Shown: positions 1 to 12,950, counted from the stretch's first letter. The stretch: DNA of 64,000 nucleotides from Holothuria scabra (GCA_037179385.1 CM074180.1:32345455-32409454), one strand, 5' to 3'. Program-made: numbers and translations. Notes: generated by a model from the letters alone, not told the origin.

Positions 1-59
1 AGCCAATCACAATAGACTTCCTTCAAAGCTATTCACTGCACAATCCACACAGCCATTTT

Positions 60-362
60 GTGCCTTCCCATATGGGGAATTTAACTTCCCATACCAAAAG
101 ATGACTTCCCACATGAAGAGTTGAGTTCTTATATGGGAAACTGAACTCCCCATGTGGGAAGTTAACTTCCCATATGGGGATTTCAACTTTCCATATGGGA
201 ATTTCAATTCTCGTGTGGGAATTCAACTTTTTGATGTGGGAAACTCGAACAGGCTGAATATTATCTCACATAATTCCTGTAGGAAGTTGTAACTTCCTAT
301 AGGAAATTGCAAATTCCTATAGGAAGTTTTCATTTTCCTACAGGAATTATGTGGGAATTATG
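60..362. repeat. Arrays of short palindromes (CCCATATGGG and TTCCTATAGGAA)
   Basis: From about 65 to 240, roughly nine units of TTCCCATATGGGAA-type palindromes recur every 16-21 bp, separated by AACTT or similar. From 269 to 352 a second set, TTCCTATAGGAA, repeats three to four times and is itself enclosed by the inverted pair ATAATTCCTGTAGGAA and TTCCTACAGGAATTAT. This looks like the end of a foldback element that may extend left of the window. Confidence 0.75.
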
Positions 363-375
363 TGGGTTTTTTTTA

Positions 376-640
376 TAAGGGAAAGAGCAGTCCCCCAAAA
401 CTTATTTTGAAGAAAAAGCTAAATAACCACACAATTTTCATCTTATTTGCCTCCAAAGTATCTTTAATTACATTTTATGACTTGAATATTGTATATATTC
501 AAGATAAACCAAACAGTTATTTCTGGTAAATTTCACATTTGAAGAGAAAACACATTGTCACATGACTCCCAACAGCCAATCATGATACTGGACAGTCTAC
601 TACACTTCTTCAATTTAGGATGACTGCTCTTGTCCTTTAA
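376..640 (-). repeat. Dispersed repeat, inverted copy with TIR-like ends
   Basis: Begins GGGAAAGAGCAGTC and ends GACTGCTCTTGTCCTT, an inverted pair. Internal sequences GTCACATGACTCC and AACAGCCAATCATGA correspond, on the other strand, to the family at 4003 and 4690. Confidence 0.6.
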
Positions 641-1429
641 AGAGAAATTCCACTAAACGCTAAAACGGAGCGATATTCCATTACACGTGTGTGAAGTGTC
701 AATTTTTACATCAAATTTGAATAGATTCTAGCCAATTGGGGCACGAACTGGAATCTTGTCAAATCTTTGACTAGATTCGACGCATAAATAATATGAATAG
801 TTTCACCTTTGAGCCATTTCTAGTTAATTTCGAAACGAATCTTTCAAAAATTTGACAAGATTCCTGTTCACGCCACATTTGACTAGGTGTTTTTTTAAAG
901 TGGGATTTGTCCCTCTACTTGGGGTGAAATTACAATCTCATAAGCAATGATCACTGGGCACCCTTAGTGAAATGCCTCCTTTTGTTTTTATCTTTTAATT
1001 TCCCTTTTGAAGTGACTTCATGGTTTGACCAGCACATGTATACCCGGCAGAACCCTCTTTATAGAGTCGATTTTTCTTTGACCTAACCGGAAGTTCCATA
1101 TTACCCACCTTGTTAATTATTCTTTCAAAACAAGTTTCCTTATTCAAATTAGCAAATTAACTGATTCAAATATTCTCAAATTTGATCATGGCTCTTTCTG
1201 TATTGATAAATTTAAGTTCCGTGAAAAATTTTCAAAACAACTTAGACTGCAGACTTAGAGAAAAGGCAATATTTCCTTTACTGAATTTATTGCGACTTTC
1301 CATAATACTACTGACAGGAGTGGCAATCTGAGAACGGTGACTGTTAGGGACTTAAAGAACGAATTCGTAATTTTCAAAATCACCATTCTTTTGTGAAGGT
1401 AATATAATGATTTAACAATTACGGGGACA

Positions 1430-1650
1430 ATTCATAAACGGCTTTTGAGAATCATGTGACAATATTTTTCTTTTTAGAATTTGAAATTTACACGGCGCCA
1501 CTGCTTCAATTACCCTAAATATGCCATGACAATATCATGAAAGATACTTGGACGATAAAATATAAGGAAGCATGCATTCATGTGCATGAGATGAAAGTGT
1601 TGTTTTGAAATAAGTCTCAGAAGAATGCTCTTGCCTTTTAAGTTAGACTA
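1430..1650 (+). repeat. Dispersed repeat, diverged copy
   Basis: TTTTGAGAATCATGTGACAA followed by TTTCTTTTTAGAATTTGAAA and, at the end, ATGCTCTTGCCTTTTAAGTT resembles the family at 4690-4912. The middle differs. Confidence 0.5.
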
Positions 1651-2284
1651 ATTTTAAACATTAGGGTAGTTTTAAAGCAAACTAATGGTTTCCTCTCTTG
1701 GCGTTCAAGAAATAGGTCACGGTGTTTTTAGAAATAAACATGGGTGTGGTCCATGTTTCCGTTTTGCTAAACAGAACATCCTTTCTTCCACGCTGCCCGA
1801 TTTTATTACTTTTTCTGAAGTTCTTTGGCTAGGAACCAGCCACTATCAATTCTTTTTCGTCCACCCAAACTTATCAAATCAAAGATATCTATAAACTTTG
1901 ATTTCAAATATTGGTTGTATCATTCGGCAAAGGATCTCGAAGAACTCTCGAAGTTATATCAAGATGTTGTCAGATTGCACTTAACTCTTCTCTGGTTGTG
2001 CTACATGCACCATCCCCTTTGGGCTAAAGGCTGTAGAAAATGCCACGGTATTTCCCGTCTGTCGTTAGAGGCGAGTAAAGAGAAGGACTTGCACCGTATT
2101 TTTTTTCTGGTTGAGACTATATAACACATTCGTGTTGGTATGTCGTTAAACTTTATCTAGTTAACTACATGCACCCATGTACTTCACATGGCCAAATAAC
2201 ACATGCACTCATTTAAATCCTCAGTATGTTGGCGTCATTTCTAGGAATCTTTTTAAAGGGGAGGTTTAAGCAAAAAATTAATTT

Positions 2285-2720
2285 TCACATTTGAAAGAAG
2301 AACTAAATCTACGCAGTGTGGTTAAATTTCCATTCAAATCGAATATGTATTTCTCCAGATATCAGCAAATGAAGTTACTAGATTTGTGGTCCAAAGTGAA
2401 ATTGAGGGCAGCAGAGATTATATCACTTCCTCATATTGACAAGGAATGCTTTCTTTCCCTGTTTTTCAGACTGTTGTGTTGACCTTGATGCTAATGGGGA
2501 AAGGACCCCATGAGGAATGCAAAAGTTTGGAAAGTTCTCACCCCACTACTGCAATCACATTTTGATAATATGGGGTTGTTAAAGGAGAAAATAGGCCATA
2601 AAGTTTAAAGAAAAACAAAAGACTGCCCGTTAATGTGGGGATGTAATGTAATATGTGCTTGCTTCAAGTTCACTGTTTGTTGAACATGTGACAACTTTAC
2701 GTGCTCATATCTTGAGAACC
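2285..2720 (+). repeat. Dispersed 430-bp repeat, copy 1
   Basis: Aligns along its length with 13020-13435: TTCCATTCAAATCG, GATATCAG, TTATATCACTTCC, TTGACAA, AACAAAAGACTGCCC and CATATCTTGAG blocks are in the same order. Identity is perhaps 70-75%. No open frame is shared. Confidence 0.7.
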
Positions 2721-3741
2721 ACGCATCGGATTTCGATGCAAATTTCACCAAAATGCTCAAAATAAGTAACCCTCTAACATATCAAAGCTTGATATGACCT
2801 TAAACCCTTTTTTAAGGTCAAAAATATAGACGGAACATTTTTTCTAAATATGAACAGGGAACTGCAACAACTCCCTAATATGATTACAATAACAATAGAA
2901 CAATATTGAAGCAATAAACCTACCACAAACAATGCTGTATTTTGTCCGAAAAACCGCGAGAAAGCAAAGGACTCCAACCAAGGTGTAAAATACTCCACGT
3001 TTCCAAGTCTCAAACCAGGCAATCAGTGAGATGTACGTCAGACAACACTGAACCTTTCTGAAAGAGTGAAATTTGGGATGGATCAGCAGGTTACAATAAT
3101 TGGGCATTTTAAAAGCAATTTAAATATAAATTTGACCTTAAGGTGTTGGGCAAGAACGGTACTGAGAACAGGCATCAACTTAAAGTAGACCTTAAGAAAG
3201 ACCGTTCTGTTTTCCGTCCCTGCGCCCGTGAATGGATTGAGTGGTGCACTTGTAAAGGTCAGGTGGGAGAAGGGATGGTGAACAAAACTGTTGGCTGGTA
3301 GTAGTAGCAATGTCATGGAAGTGCTACCTCTGGAACACCACCATGCTTAAACTATTCGGTTCCCTTCTTCTTCGACGTGACGTGACAATTAGGAGCGGCA
3401 ACTTTGGGGGAAACGAGTATGTAATGTAGTCATAGGGCAGGGATTTCTTACCAAGAAAAACTATGTCTTCCTTCAAAGCTAACTATCGCACTTCTGTACG
3501 ATTAACGAAATCTGGCTTCGATTCAGTATGCTGGAAGGGAGATACGGCATATTGCTGCTCAAATATGCTGCTCAAATATACCTTACAGATTTGCAGGGAG
3601 GTATGTTGGAAGAAAATATGGAATGAAACAGACGAATCAGAGCAAAGATTTATTCAAATGCTACTAAAACTACCCAATCGATTACTTTAATCACAAAATA
3701 CATATATCCAAAGTATATACTATGCTAAGCCATTTCAATTT

Positions 3742-3943
3742 GAGTTATTCCAATAGTCTACCTCTACTTCTCGTAACCATATTTCCTTCCTGAATTATGA
3801 AATTCATGTCGAGTAACTTACTTAATATGCAACACTAGTTTCTAAATGAAATAAAAGCTAGCTTATACTTGGAAGAGAAATAAAAATAAATTGGTAAGAC
3901 GTAGGTGTTACTTAAAAATAAATTTGGGGCGATTCCATGGTTT
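3742..3943 (+). repeat. Direct repeat, copy 1 (about 200 bp)
   Basis: Shares long blocks with 4038-4243: TCTACTTCTCGTAACCATAT, TATGCAACACTAGTTTCTAA and TTGGTAAGACGTAGGTGTTA. Spacing is about 297 bp. The intervening sequence has AATTCAGTCAACC and TCCTGTTTCATGATTGGCTC, motifs of the same dispersed family. Confidence 0.8.
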
Positions 3944-4037
3944 TGTAATAGAAAGGGGAAATTCAGTCAACCTCAATTGAAGTAGTATAGTAAACTGTCC
4001 TGTTTCATGATTGGCTCTTGAATATCATCAATCAATC

Positions 4038-4243
4038 TGAGCTATTCCAGTAGTCTACATCTACTTCTCGTAACCATATTGCCTTTCTGAATTGTGAAAT
4101 TCATGAGAAGTAACTCACTCAATATGCAACACTAGTTTCTAAATATAATAAAAGCTATACTTATACTTGGAAGAGAAATAAAAAATAAATTGGTAAGACG
4201 TAGGTGTTACTTCAAAATAAATTTGGGGCGACTGCATGGTCTT
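4038..4243 (+). repeat. Direct repeat, copy 2
   Basis: Second copy of 3742-3943 at roughly 90% identity. It is followed by the foldback MITE at 4269, and a more diverged relative starts at 4690. Confidence 0.8.
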
Positions 4244-4268
4244 GGCCTTGAAAGGGTTATGCAATCAT

Positions 4269-4668
4269 CCCACGGACTCATATAAATGGACATAGCATGT
4301 TACGTGTACGTCCTATCCGTAGCTGGTCACCACCGTTTGGGACAAAAAAAAGGCGCACCAAAATGGCCGCCGTGAAGCTATAAATCGTCTGATCTGACGA
4401 CGAGTCTGTAATATTTCAAGCAAAAGTTAAACTTGAATGGGGGAAAATATCATATTCCTGCAATAAGTAAAGGGATTTTGAGATAACCTTGCCATATTTC
4501 AAAAATATTTCAACTTTCTTGCAAAATATGGTTATATACTTGAGCAAGTCCAAACTTTCACACAAAAAGCTAGCAGACGACCATCTTGGTGCGCTTTTTC
4601 TCACACTACGGTAGCGACAATCTACCTCGCAGTATGCTCTGCCCATGTAGGAAGTCCGTGAGTCACCC
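4269..4668. mobile_element. Foldback MITE with diverged arms
   Basis: The left stretch with CACGGACT, GGCGCACCAAAATGG and the right stretch with CCATCTTGGTGCGC, AGTCCGTG are inverted copies of about 95 bp at moderate identity. Length about 400 bp. Confidence 0.55.
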
Positions 4669-4689
4669 TAAATTTAAAGAGTGTAGTTA

Positions 4690-4912
4690 ACGGTCCTGTT
4701 TCATGATTGGCTCTTGAAAATCATTTGACAATAATTTTTCTTCTGTTAAATGTGAAATTTACCAGGAGTAACTGTTTGCTTTAACTTGAAAATGCAATAT
4801 TGAAATCCTAAAGCCTTATGAATGATAAAATGAAGATAAATGAGAGAAAATTGTGAGATTTAACTGTTGCTTCAAATTATAAGTTTGGTCGACTGATCTT
4901 GTCCTTTTAACT
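4690..4912 (+). repeat. Dispersed repeat, diverged copy
   Basis: TCCTGTTTCATGATTGGCTC, ATTTGACAATAATTTTTCTT and GACTGATCTTGTCCTTTTAA match the family seen at 376-640 (opposite strand) and around 4000. Confidence 0.6.
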
Positions 4913-4999
4913 TTGAATCATGTCTTCGTTTCACTTACATGTGCTTTTAATAGACCATACATGTTACTGATGAATTGAATAAAGTGTATTTCGTTCAAT

Positions 5000-6880
5000 T
5001 TACGGGACGCAAATTTGATGTAAACCACCGTACTCGTTATCCAACAGGATTAGCATATAAAGTTTCGCCATAAATTGCTTGTAAATTTTGAACTCAGTGA
5101 ATGCTTACCTTAAAAATGAAAGTGATAACACGGAAAAAATCTCAAGACACAATACCGCTACACCAACAGATCTGAAAAAAAAAAAACAGAGAAGAGTGCA
5201 AAGTGCGTAACACTGCCAATCAAATATATAAAATAATTTTTTATGAAGTTTTTCTTTATTTCATATAATGATGTAGGAGTTTTAGCCAGTAATGAGTGAA
5301 CTTATCTCTAAACAGCAGGTCATCTACAGTCTAAAACATGTTTAGCAATTCAATATTGCCCCTACTTTATAAACAAGTTTAAAATTCTTAACATATTTCC
5401 CATTAAATATTTCATGTTTAGCGATTAAACTTGTTTGATAGCGAAATGTTTAGACACGTGGGTTCAGCATCTAAACGTAGTAACAAAGAGGGGACAAAAA
5501 AGTGATAAGAAAAACTTTTAATTCCTTGGAGGTATCACAATGTCGTCCTTCGTTTGCAAGTTATTGTAGTCAGTAGTAGCCTCCATTTTCACTACAACAT
5601 CTTTATCTGAAAACCATTGACCTGTGGAGGCGCCAGAATGTCAAAATTGAGGTGTTGGCAAACTAAGAGCAAATGAAAATGTTGGAGCCAAGACTTTTCG
5701 GGTGCATCGTATAAACGAGCCCAAGGCCCGGTTCCTGAGGGTGGGGATCCGGGTCCCCGGATAGTCTGAGGTTTTAGTTTATCTCTGGATGAAAAATTGA
5801 GTCTCAAGAGGGGTTTATGATTATTTTTTCAATGAAAGTAACTATTAATTTGTTGACCTTACTTGGGAGGAAGGGGAAAGTGTGTGCAAAGACTAAATCT
5901 GAGGGGGGGGGGGGAATGTTCCCTCTCGCCCCGTATCGCCGCCACTGCATGCCTTTATCATCGTGGGTGTCACCATTCTTGTTTTCATGGTCATTGTAAA
6001 CATCGTCATCTGGTTTTTAGAATGTTGTCGTCGTAATCGTCCTCACGTTGCTCTCCTTTTGTTTTGTTCGTGTCGTCGTCAACTAGTCTTTGAAAAACTG
6101 GAAGTACGTCAAAGTTGAGTGCGGCAGAGCATGGTTAGAGCCTGGAGACGGAGATAGTACGCTATACATAAAGAAAATTATCAATATTTATTCAGCTTCC
6201 AATTCCTTCATAATGACTGCGAAACTGACATGTACGTCACCTTTTTTAGTTCCAGTCGTTCACCAGGGACTTAATTTGCAAGGTTCAACATATTAACAAC
6301 AATGCAGTAAGGTTGCATAAGTGTGCAGACTCCTTACCAACATTTAGTCTTTCATGATTTCCATATCCACAATCCCGACACAACTTCTTCCTTTTTATCA
6401 ATTTACTTGCACTTTACAAAGTGACTTCTTTGCCTCTGTAATATTATATTACATCCTAGGAAAGATTGATAATATTTATAATAGGTTCCCATGGCAACTA
6501 TATATTGCTAACCTATATGTGCTCTTCTCAAGTAGAACAGGATTGCCATAATCATTTACACTTTAAATTACACACAAGGAGTTCTCATCACAAAATTCTC
6601 CCACATATTTGATTGTTTTATAACCGTTTTCCTTTACATCTTGGTTTTGGGATTTTTGTAGACTAGTAATCCATTTTTGTACGTGCAAATAATTTTGCGT
6701 GCCTCAATCGCGTACGTCAACTATATCAATGTTATGATAACTCGGACGTTTGTGCGTATTGACAACGATAAGTAAATAAAAGCCATGGGATGTACTTACA
6801 ACAGAAATATCCCCGTCACCACGTGGTCATCTGCTTTGAAAAGGTCATACACACCGACTATGGCCAAAACTGTGGAAATA
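5000..6880. other. No gene recognised
   Basis: AT-rich sequence with a G run near 5891 and CGTCGT-rich stretch at 6020-6080. Frames up to 71 codons exist but show no recognisable protein and no splice-framed conservation that I can judge. Confidence 0.5.
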
Positions 6881-6884
6881 TTAA

Positions 6885-6922
6885 AATGTTTAATAACTTA
6901 AAAAGTTATTAAGACATTTTGA
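6885..6922. repeat. AT-rich hairpin
   Basis: AAAATGTTTAATAACTT is mirrored by AAGTTATTAAGACATTTT with one mismatch and a 2-base loop. No associated feature. Confidence 0.7.
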
Positions 6923-7011
6923 AGGAAGGCTGTAGTAAAAGTTTGACAAAACACGCTATGTTGATGAGGGCAAAGATAAAGAAAGTGGATGAAGGTTAGG
7001 TTAGTTAACAA

Positions 7012-7117
7012 GGAGTTTTATGGCCCAGTTTCAAACCATCTGGTTCAAGTCGAGCCTGCCACCCCGGCCACGGCCTCTTCACAGTTGTGGTCCACTGGCT
7101 TGTTTTACCTACTACCA
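7012..7117 (-). mobile_element. tRNA-headed SINE, 3' portion
   Basis: Read on the minus strand it has GCCAGTGGACCACAACTG, GCCGTGGCCGG, GGCTCGACTTGAACCA and ACTGGGCCATAAAAC, matching the 3' body of the SINE at 44894-45146. The head is absent. Confidence 0.75.
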
Positions 7118-8233
7118 TGGGCGTCGATTATGGGGAGACAGAGGGACGACACGTCCCAACACTTTTTTGAGTAGAGGGGACACTAATGTAAAAGTTCAGC
7201 CCTTCCCAACTTTTTATGACCTGAAACTTAAAAGTTAGGTATTACCAAAAATACTTTACATGTAGGTTATGAAAGATGTGCTCTACCCATTACGATCGAT
7301 TTCTGTATCAATAATTACACATTTATTCTTTGCAAGTCCCAAAAATTTTCGCGCGCTCCTCCCGCTTGCAGTCTCATTGATGTTCCTTTTTTCACTTGCA
7401 TATAAAACATACATTATTTATCTGTCTCTATGATTATGACGATTGTTCGTGTGCATAGGGCAGTAGGTGTGGTTATGAAGGAGCACATCATCTAGGAATT
7501 TGAAGAAGAATCGTCCTCTACTATGTTTTAATGATATTTGTAATCTTTAGTGAATGACCAGCCTGGAAGGCTAAACACAATTTAAGGAAAATGTCCTGGT
7601 TCACAGTCTGCATGCAACTTTTTCAGAAAAAAAAATGATTTCAAATGCAAAATTTTGACACGAGCACATCAGACTTTCGTATAGCGATTCGACCATTTCG
7701 TATTTAGACCATTATTACAGAAGTAAAATCACACTGAATTTTGCTAGATTCGAGACTTCAATCTGGAATTAGAGGTACACCTCCATCCTCTGTCTCCAGA
7801 TAGTGTATGATGAGGTTTTGTTCTAAACTTCGAAAGGACATATTTTAATGTTTTTTGTATCAACAATCCCACACCGGTAGGCCTATGCAACGGTGTCTCC
7901 GTAACCCAGTGGGTACCATCCCCCCTTGATCTGTGATTTTCCTGCAGCAGACTGAAGTGTGCTTTGATCAGTTTACGGATTTTACCTTCTTTCATGAAAA
8001 ATGGTTCCCTTACTATTAGAACCTTTGTACAAATCCTTCGCAAACTATCACAATTTTCGTTGTGATTCTGTTTACTCATAAAGTATACCCGGTATTTAAA
8101 TTCCCATTGACCGTATAGTCCTTTGAAGTAATTACCCACACTTTCAAGACCATGTTTTGAAAACTTTGAAGTTTCCCAATAACTCAAAATAGTGAAACAT
8201 TTAGCACCATTTTGCATCTGGACTCCCTTTTCT
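7118..8233. other. No gene recognised; contains a 157-codon minus frame
   Basis: The frame 7744-8217 on the minus strand is the longest open frame that contains no recognised exon. Its translation has no domain I recognise, no signal peptide and a mixed composition. It ends at the border of the hAT-like element. It could be chance or an old transposon piece. Confidence 0.35.
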
Positions 8234-8241
8234 CAGACACC

Positions 8242-8992
8242 CAGAGGCGTAGCTATACAGGGGGCAGGCGGCTCTGAAGAAATGAAGAATTCGGAAATTT
8301 GCCATTTGTGAAACCAGTCTACAATATGGTTTTGACAACTCATGAAATTCTGAAATTCCAAATTCTCTCCAGTAAGAGCTCCATATTCGTCATTAGTTGT
8401 TTCAAAAAACAAAATTTTCTGCTCGCTTTGCGCGCCGCAAATAACAATTCCTAAGCAGAAGTCCTCGCTCATACCTTCAATTTGGTAAACTTTTCCGAGC
8501 TCTGAAGGTGACAAAATCGGAAATTTGCTACATTTGCTATGCTACATTTGACACCACATCATCAAGTGACAACGGTAACTGCAGCGCTATTTTTATAAAG
8601 TTTTCTTCATAAAATTCCAAAATTTCTCCAAGTTAAGCTCCTGACTCAAAAAAAACGTCGGAAAGCCTCATTTCGAAGGCGTTGGATAACATTATGTGGC
8701 AACAACAATCTTTGGTCGCCACTCAATCTCAGATTTGCCAACGGGATATACGACTCTTCTATAATCCCCCAACTTTTCAATTTTCCTTACAGGAAACTCA
8801 GAATCCAAACTTTTCTGCAATACAAACTCCATATTTTCAAACATTCGAAAAAGGACAAAAGTTTCACCGCGCTTCGCGCACCGCAAATTACGTGCCCAGT
8901 ACAGTGGTGTCCACACTTAAAAAATCGTAAAATTTGGATGCTTACCCACCCCCTCCCCCCCCCCCCGCAAAAAATGTGTAGCTACGCAGCTG
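8242..8992. mobile_element. hAT-like non-autonomous element, copy 1 (751 bp)
   Basis: The left end CAGAGGCGTAGCTAT and right end TAGCTACGCAGCTG are imperfect inverted repeats. The flanks CAGACACC (8234-8241) and TGGACACC (8993-9000) match 6/8. The interior shares AATTCGGAAATTTGCCATTT and TTTGCGCGCCGCAAAT with copies at 25889 and 60487. A C run sits just inside the right end. Confidence 0.75.
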
Positions 8993-9002
8993 TGGACACC
9001 TT

Positions 9003-9085
9003 ATCAAAACAGGAGAAAAAATTAGGCCAGATGCCCCCCCCCCCCCCACACACACACACACTTTGAAAATCAAATCGACGCCCTG
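9003..9085. repeat. C-run/(CA)n/AATCGACGCCC repeat, copy 1
   Basis: A run of about 14 C, then (CA)7 and CTTTGAAAATCAAATCGACGCCC. The same order (C run, (CA)n, TTTCAAAGACGAATCGCCGCCC) occurs at 61484-61530. The inverse GGGCGTCGATT occurs at 7129, so these are probably ends of another hAT-like family. Confidence 0.55.
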
Positions 9086-9092
9086 CCTACTA

Positions 9093-9232
9093 CATGCTTG
9101 TGCTGAGCACTAAGCACAATGGCAGTAGGTTTTGTTATTTAAAGCAGTGAGTCTCTAGCAACTCCCTGTTTAAAGTCTTCGTCGACCAGGCCAGGACTCT
9201 AACTCACGACCTTCCGACTAAGAGTGGATGAA
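9093..9232 (-). mobile_element. tRNA-headed SINE, 5' portion
   Basis: On the minus strand it shows a box B-like GGTCGTGAGTTAGAGTCC, then CCTACTGCCATTGTGCT and TAGTGCTCAGCACAAG as in the other copies. Box A is lost and the body stops early. The strand and truncation suggest an old insertion. Confidence 0.68.
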
Positions 9233-9239
9233 GAAGAAC

Positions 9240-12200
9240 GGCAGAGAGTATCAGCCGCGTTTTGTCAGGGAGGTAATCCCCTCAGAAGTGAAGGGAAAAT
9301 CTCATTAAAATCTGCTTTTATTTATCGCTAGACTCAATGAAAGGTCTAAACACAGAGTATTTTATAGGAAATAATGTTCACACGGATAAAGTTACGACTA
9401 TGGCTAGAGTCAGCTTTGTTCACGTAATTATTGTTATGTGTAAAGGGAAAGAAGCTATTGCGTTTAAAATGCACCACCATGGTACGCGAAGAAAATCTTT
9501 TTATTTTTTATATTCAGCCATCCATTCTCGCCAATACTACACCAGCAATAACTTCATCTCCTCAAAGTAGCGTGCACAGGAAGAAGCTGAGTTGTCTCAT
9601 TTGAATTTTGAAACGTTTGGGTGAATAAATTAATGTTGAGCTACCCCATTCTGTGAGAATCCTATTTCCTGAGGAGATGCCTAGTCTACTGTACTGTCTT
9701 TTTGAATAACCTTTTATTTTGTGTCTATAGGTATATGTTTCTGAAATATTTGCATTTAATAGAAGGTTAAGTCGACGTGTAGGTTGGCCGTTGACACGGT
9801 TAAAAGCAGTACAGTCATAATTACAGTCATAATGTAAAGACTTTATTTACTTTACATCCTATTCAACAAGACTATCTTATAATTTCGTATTTTATGTGGG
9901 TTAATATTGAAAAATGTAAATTACATGGACAGATACTCATGGTGAAGTTGTACGATTGATTATGTGTACTTTCATTTGAACAGTTTGATATACATAGCCT
10001 ATATACATATTTTATTTTTCATATGATGTGATAGATTCAACATAGGTTCAAAACTGAAAATGCAAGCAAGAAGAAAAATAATATCTGCCTACCTGGCTTT
10101 ATACATATTCTTGTTATCGCAAGAGTTTCTTTTCAAGACGAGCAGAGGCCACAAAACGAGTTTTGAAGCAGAAGGGGGGGGGGGGGGGGGCTAATCACAA
10201 AATCGGCCCAATATATTCAGCAATATAATTACAATGAAAGGCCATCCAAAATACCTACGGCAGAAAAAAGTGGGGGCTTAACCCCACACTGCCCCCGTTT
10301 CTGCGGTCTCTGACGATATCAGGCTATCAATAGTTATAAAGATACGCTGTCATACATGCAAATGATAACCATGTATACCAGAATAAGACGCCGGCATCTA
10401 AAACTGTAACAAAAAGATAGCGCTCGTGCATGGAAAATCAACTTCAGAGGGAACTATCGGCTTGTGTGAACCATCCAATTTGTATACATGTACATATACG
10501 GTGTGCATAGTCGTATAGGCTTTCGTCGAATGCATTTCTAAGTCGGCTTATCGTGCAAAAGTAAAGCAAGGGGTTGAACTGCATGTGCGGTAGTTAGGCC
10601 ATTAGCAGTGGCATAGCCAAACGGACATTGAACTAAACTCCCCCTCACAGATGCCATATTATTGCCATAATATTTTTAAATAAATTTTAATTTAAAGAGT
10701 AGCATGTGGTACCAAAGTGCAAATAAGGACAACTGATTTTCACAAATTAGAGTGGACAACTCCTTGACCTTAGACCCTTCCATAGGCCTGCTATCACACA
10801 GTATTATTGCATGCCCTCCTTGAGAGGATTCCTGGCGTCTCCTCTGGCAAGGGGTCTGTAATAGCAACTGTTGCATGTTTAGACAATGATGTGCTACTTT
10901 TGTGACATATTTAACTCACCGTCATAGTAAGTGATCGATAAAATTAAACAACAGCGATGCATGACTCACAATGGATCAAATGCTGATTTATATCTATTAG
11001 TAAGTACTAATGCTGAGATAATTTGAGAGCGTTGTTCAGCAAATTTGGTGTATGCCAGTATCATGCTGGTACTTAAGATTGTTTTGCAAAAAGGCCTTGC
11101 ATTAATAAATGGCGTCACCTCGTTTGATCTGCTTCAAGTGTCCAAAGTGCCCAACGCCCCCCTTAATTCTCAAAAGGTTTTTACGTTTAGATTCTGTCAA
11201 CATATGTGGTGTGAAGTCACAGAATTCATTGCAGTAAACAGGTAATAGTTCCAACAAAATCCCGACAATGTTGGAAATAATACACAAACATAGTTCGTAT
11301 AGAGTTACATGTGTTATAATACTACGCTAAAATCTTTCCTAATTATAAAGAGCATCATAAGTGTGATACACACGCACACACGCACAATCGTCGTAAACTT
11401 AAAAAGCTTCATGCAACTATGCCACTGAACATATTGTCAAACTTAAAACAATAAAACAATATCAGTATGCCGGTAGCTCATTTTAGCCTACAGACTAGCC
11501 TAAATCCTTGTTGTTCGTGTATGTTTACATAAGAATGCAAGTTATCAACACATAGGCTAGAAACACGACACAATGCCTATAATAAAAACAAAGAAATATA
11601 TTAGGAACAATTTACCTAAACCCGAAATAGTTCCCCACAGAATAGGCAGGCATATGTAAGGACGACAGTATAGTAATTTTCCACTGTATGTCTTTGTTTC
11701 TATCTCCTGGTCCGCCATCTTTGATTAAAAAACGCTAAAACTGGTCAAATCGAAGCACACCGACAGAGACGAATGTACAGGTACGTTGCCGCCGATCCAG
11801 CTACGCGGTTGTGTCGTTATGAATAATTTCCAGTTGAGTGCAATACCAGCTTATATGAGTCACCGTGTATGAGATTTGTCCTTGAGAAACGCCATTTGTA
11901 GGGGGTTAATTTATGTTGTTTTTAGAAGAATTTTGCTGCAATATGGTACAGTAAATTGACGTCATTGTGATATTTATATGAATTATTGATGAAAGTAGGA
12001 ACTAGGGTGGCGTGAGAAAATGTTTTTATCTATAATACTAAAAGTGTCTTTTAGATTTATTTCATGACATAATTGGCATTCTTTTAGGGTGTAAAAAAGA
12101 AGAGAAAGAAAGGGGGAAATAATCGTCTGCGGCAACAAAGTAAATCAATGATTTATTTCTGTGTAACAATAGACTGGTAATTTTTGTTATATTTTAAAGT

Positions 12201-12950
12201 TATCTTAACACAATGCACATTTTGGTTGTTTATGGCAAATGTATTTTAAATTAATGTTTATTTTCAGTCGATGAAGGTTCAAAATTAACACTAGTATACG
12301 GAATTCGAACCTGGATATTTGTACTCATACCGGAAAATGCGAAATTCAAGCTAATGTAATTCATAAGCAGCCCGTCCATGCCTTATAGAAACAAAAAACG
12401 AAAGTATTTGTGAGTCAATTGATAAGTATTGGTTGCCGTCTCATAATCTCACCCCAAACAGTTCTAATTCTCCCAGCCTTCTTACTTAAGCCCCGCCCAG
12501 AACTGTCTTAAATTCATCGTCGTCAGTTTCCAATCTCAGTTTGAGGGTAATTATACAAAACTCCAATGAGTAATCAAAATACTTCTATTACATTACATGC
12601 TGTGTAGTACGAGCTGCAGTGCTCTGCACGTTTTGAACTGGTTGTCATGCACTCAAAGAGCTGAACCAATTGAGAATTCCTGTAGACTACCACAACAATT
12701 GTACTTTCGGGTGAGAGTTGGCTGCCTTTGAGCCGATTTCTGTTGTTAGCATGGCCAAGTGGGCCTGTGGTGGACCATAATTATTCGAGAAAACTAGGTA
12801 TGTGTAGGCTCATCAAAAGGTTCAGCAAAATGTTACTAAAACTATAAAATTGTGTCTTAACTAATAGTCACATCTTCTCAATTCTAATTTTCCGACACTA
12901 CCTACTTCTTTGTAGTCCCTGAAACTTTTCCTCGTTCGGACAAAATCATA
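9240..12950. other. No gene recognised
   Basis: AT-rich, with a run of 17 G at 10174-10190 and microsatellite-like CACACACGCACAC near 11370. Open frames are at most 77 codons with no recognisable product. Confidence 0.5.

Noticed and set aside
60..240. CRISPR-like array
   Set aside because: Units are palindromes of about 12 bp with 5-9 bp variable gaps, not 25-40 bp repeats with unique spacers, and the DNA is eukaryotic.
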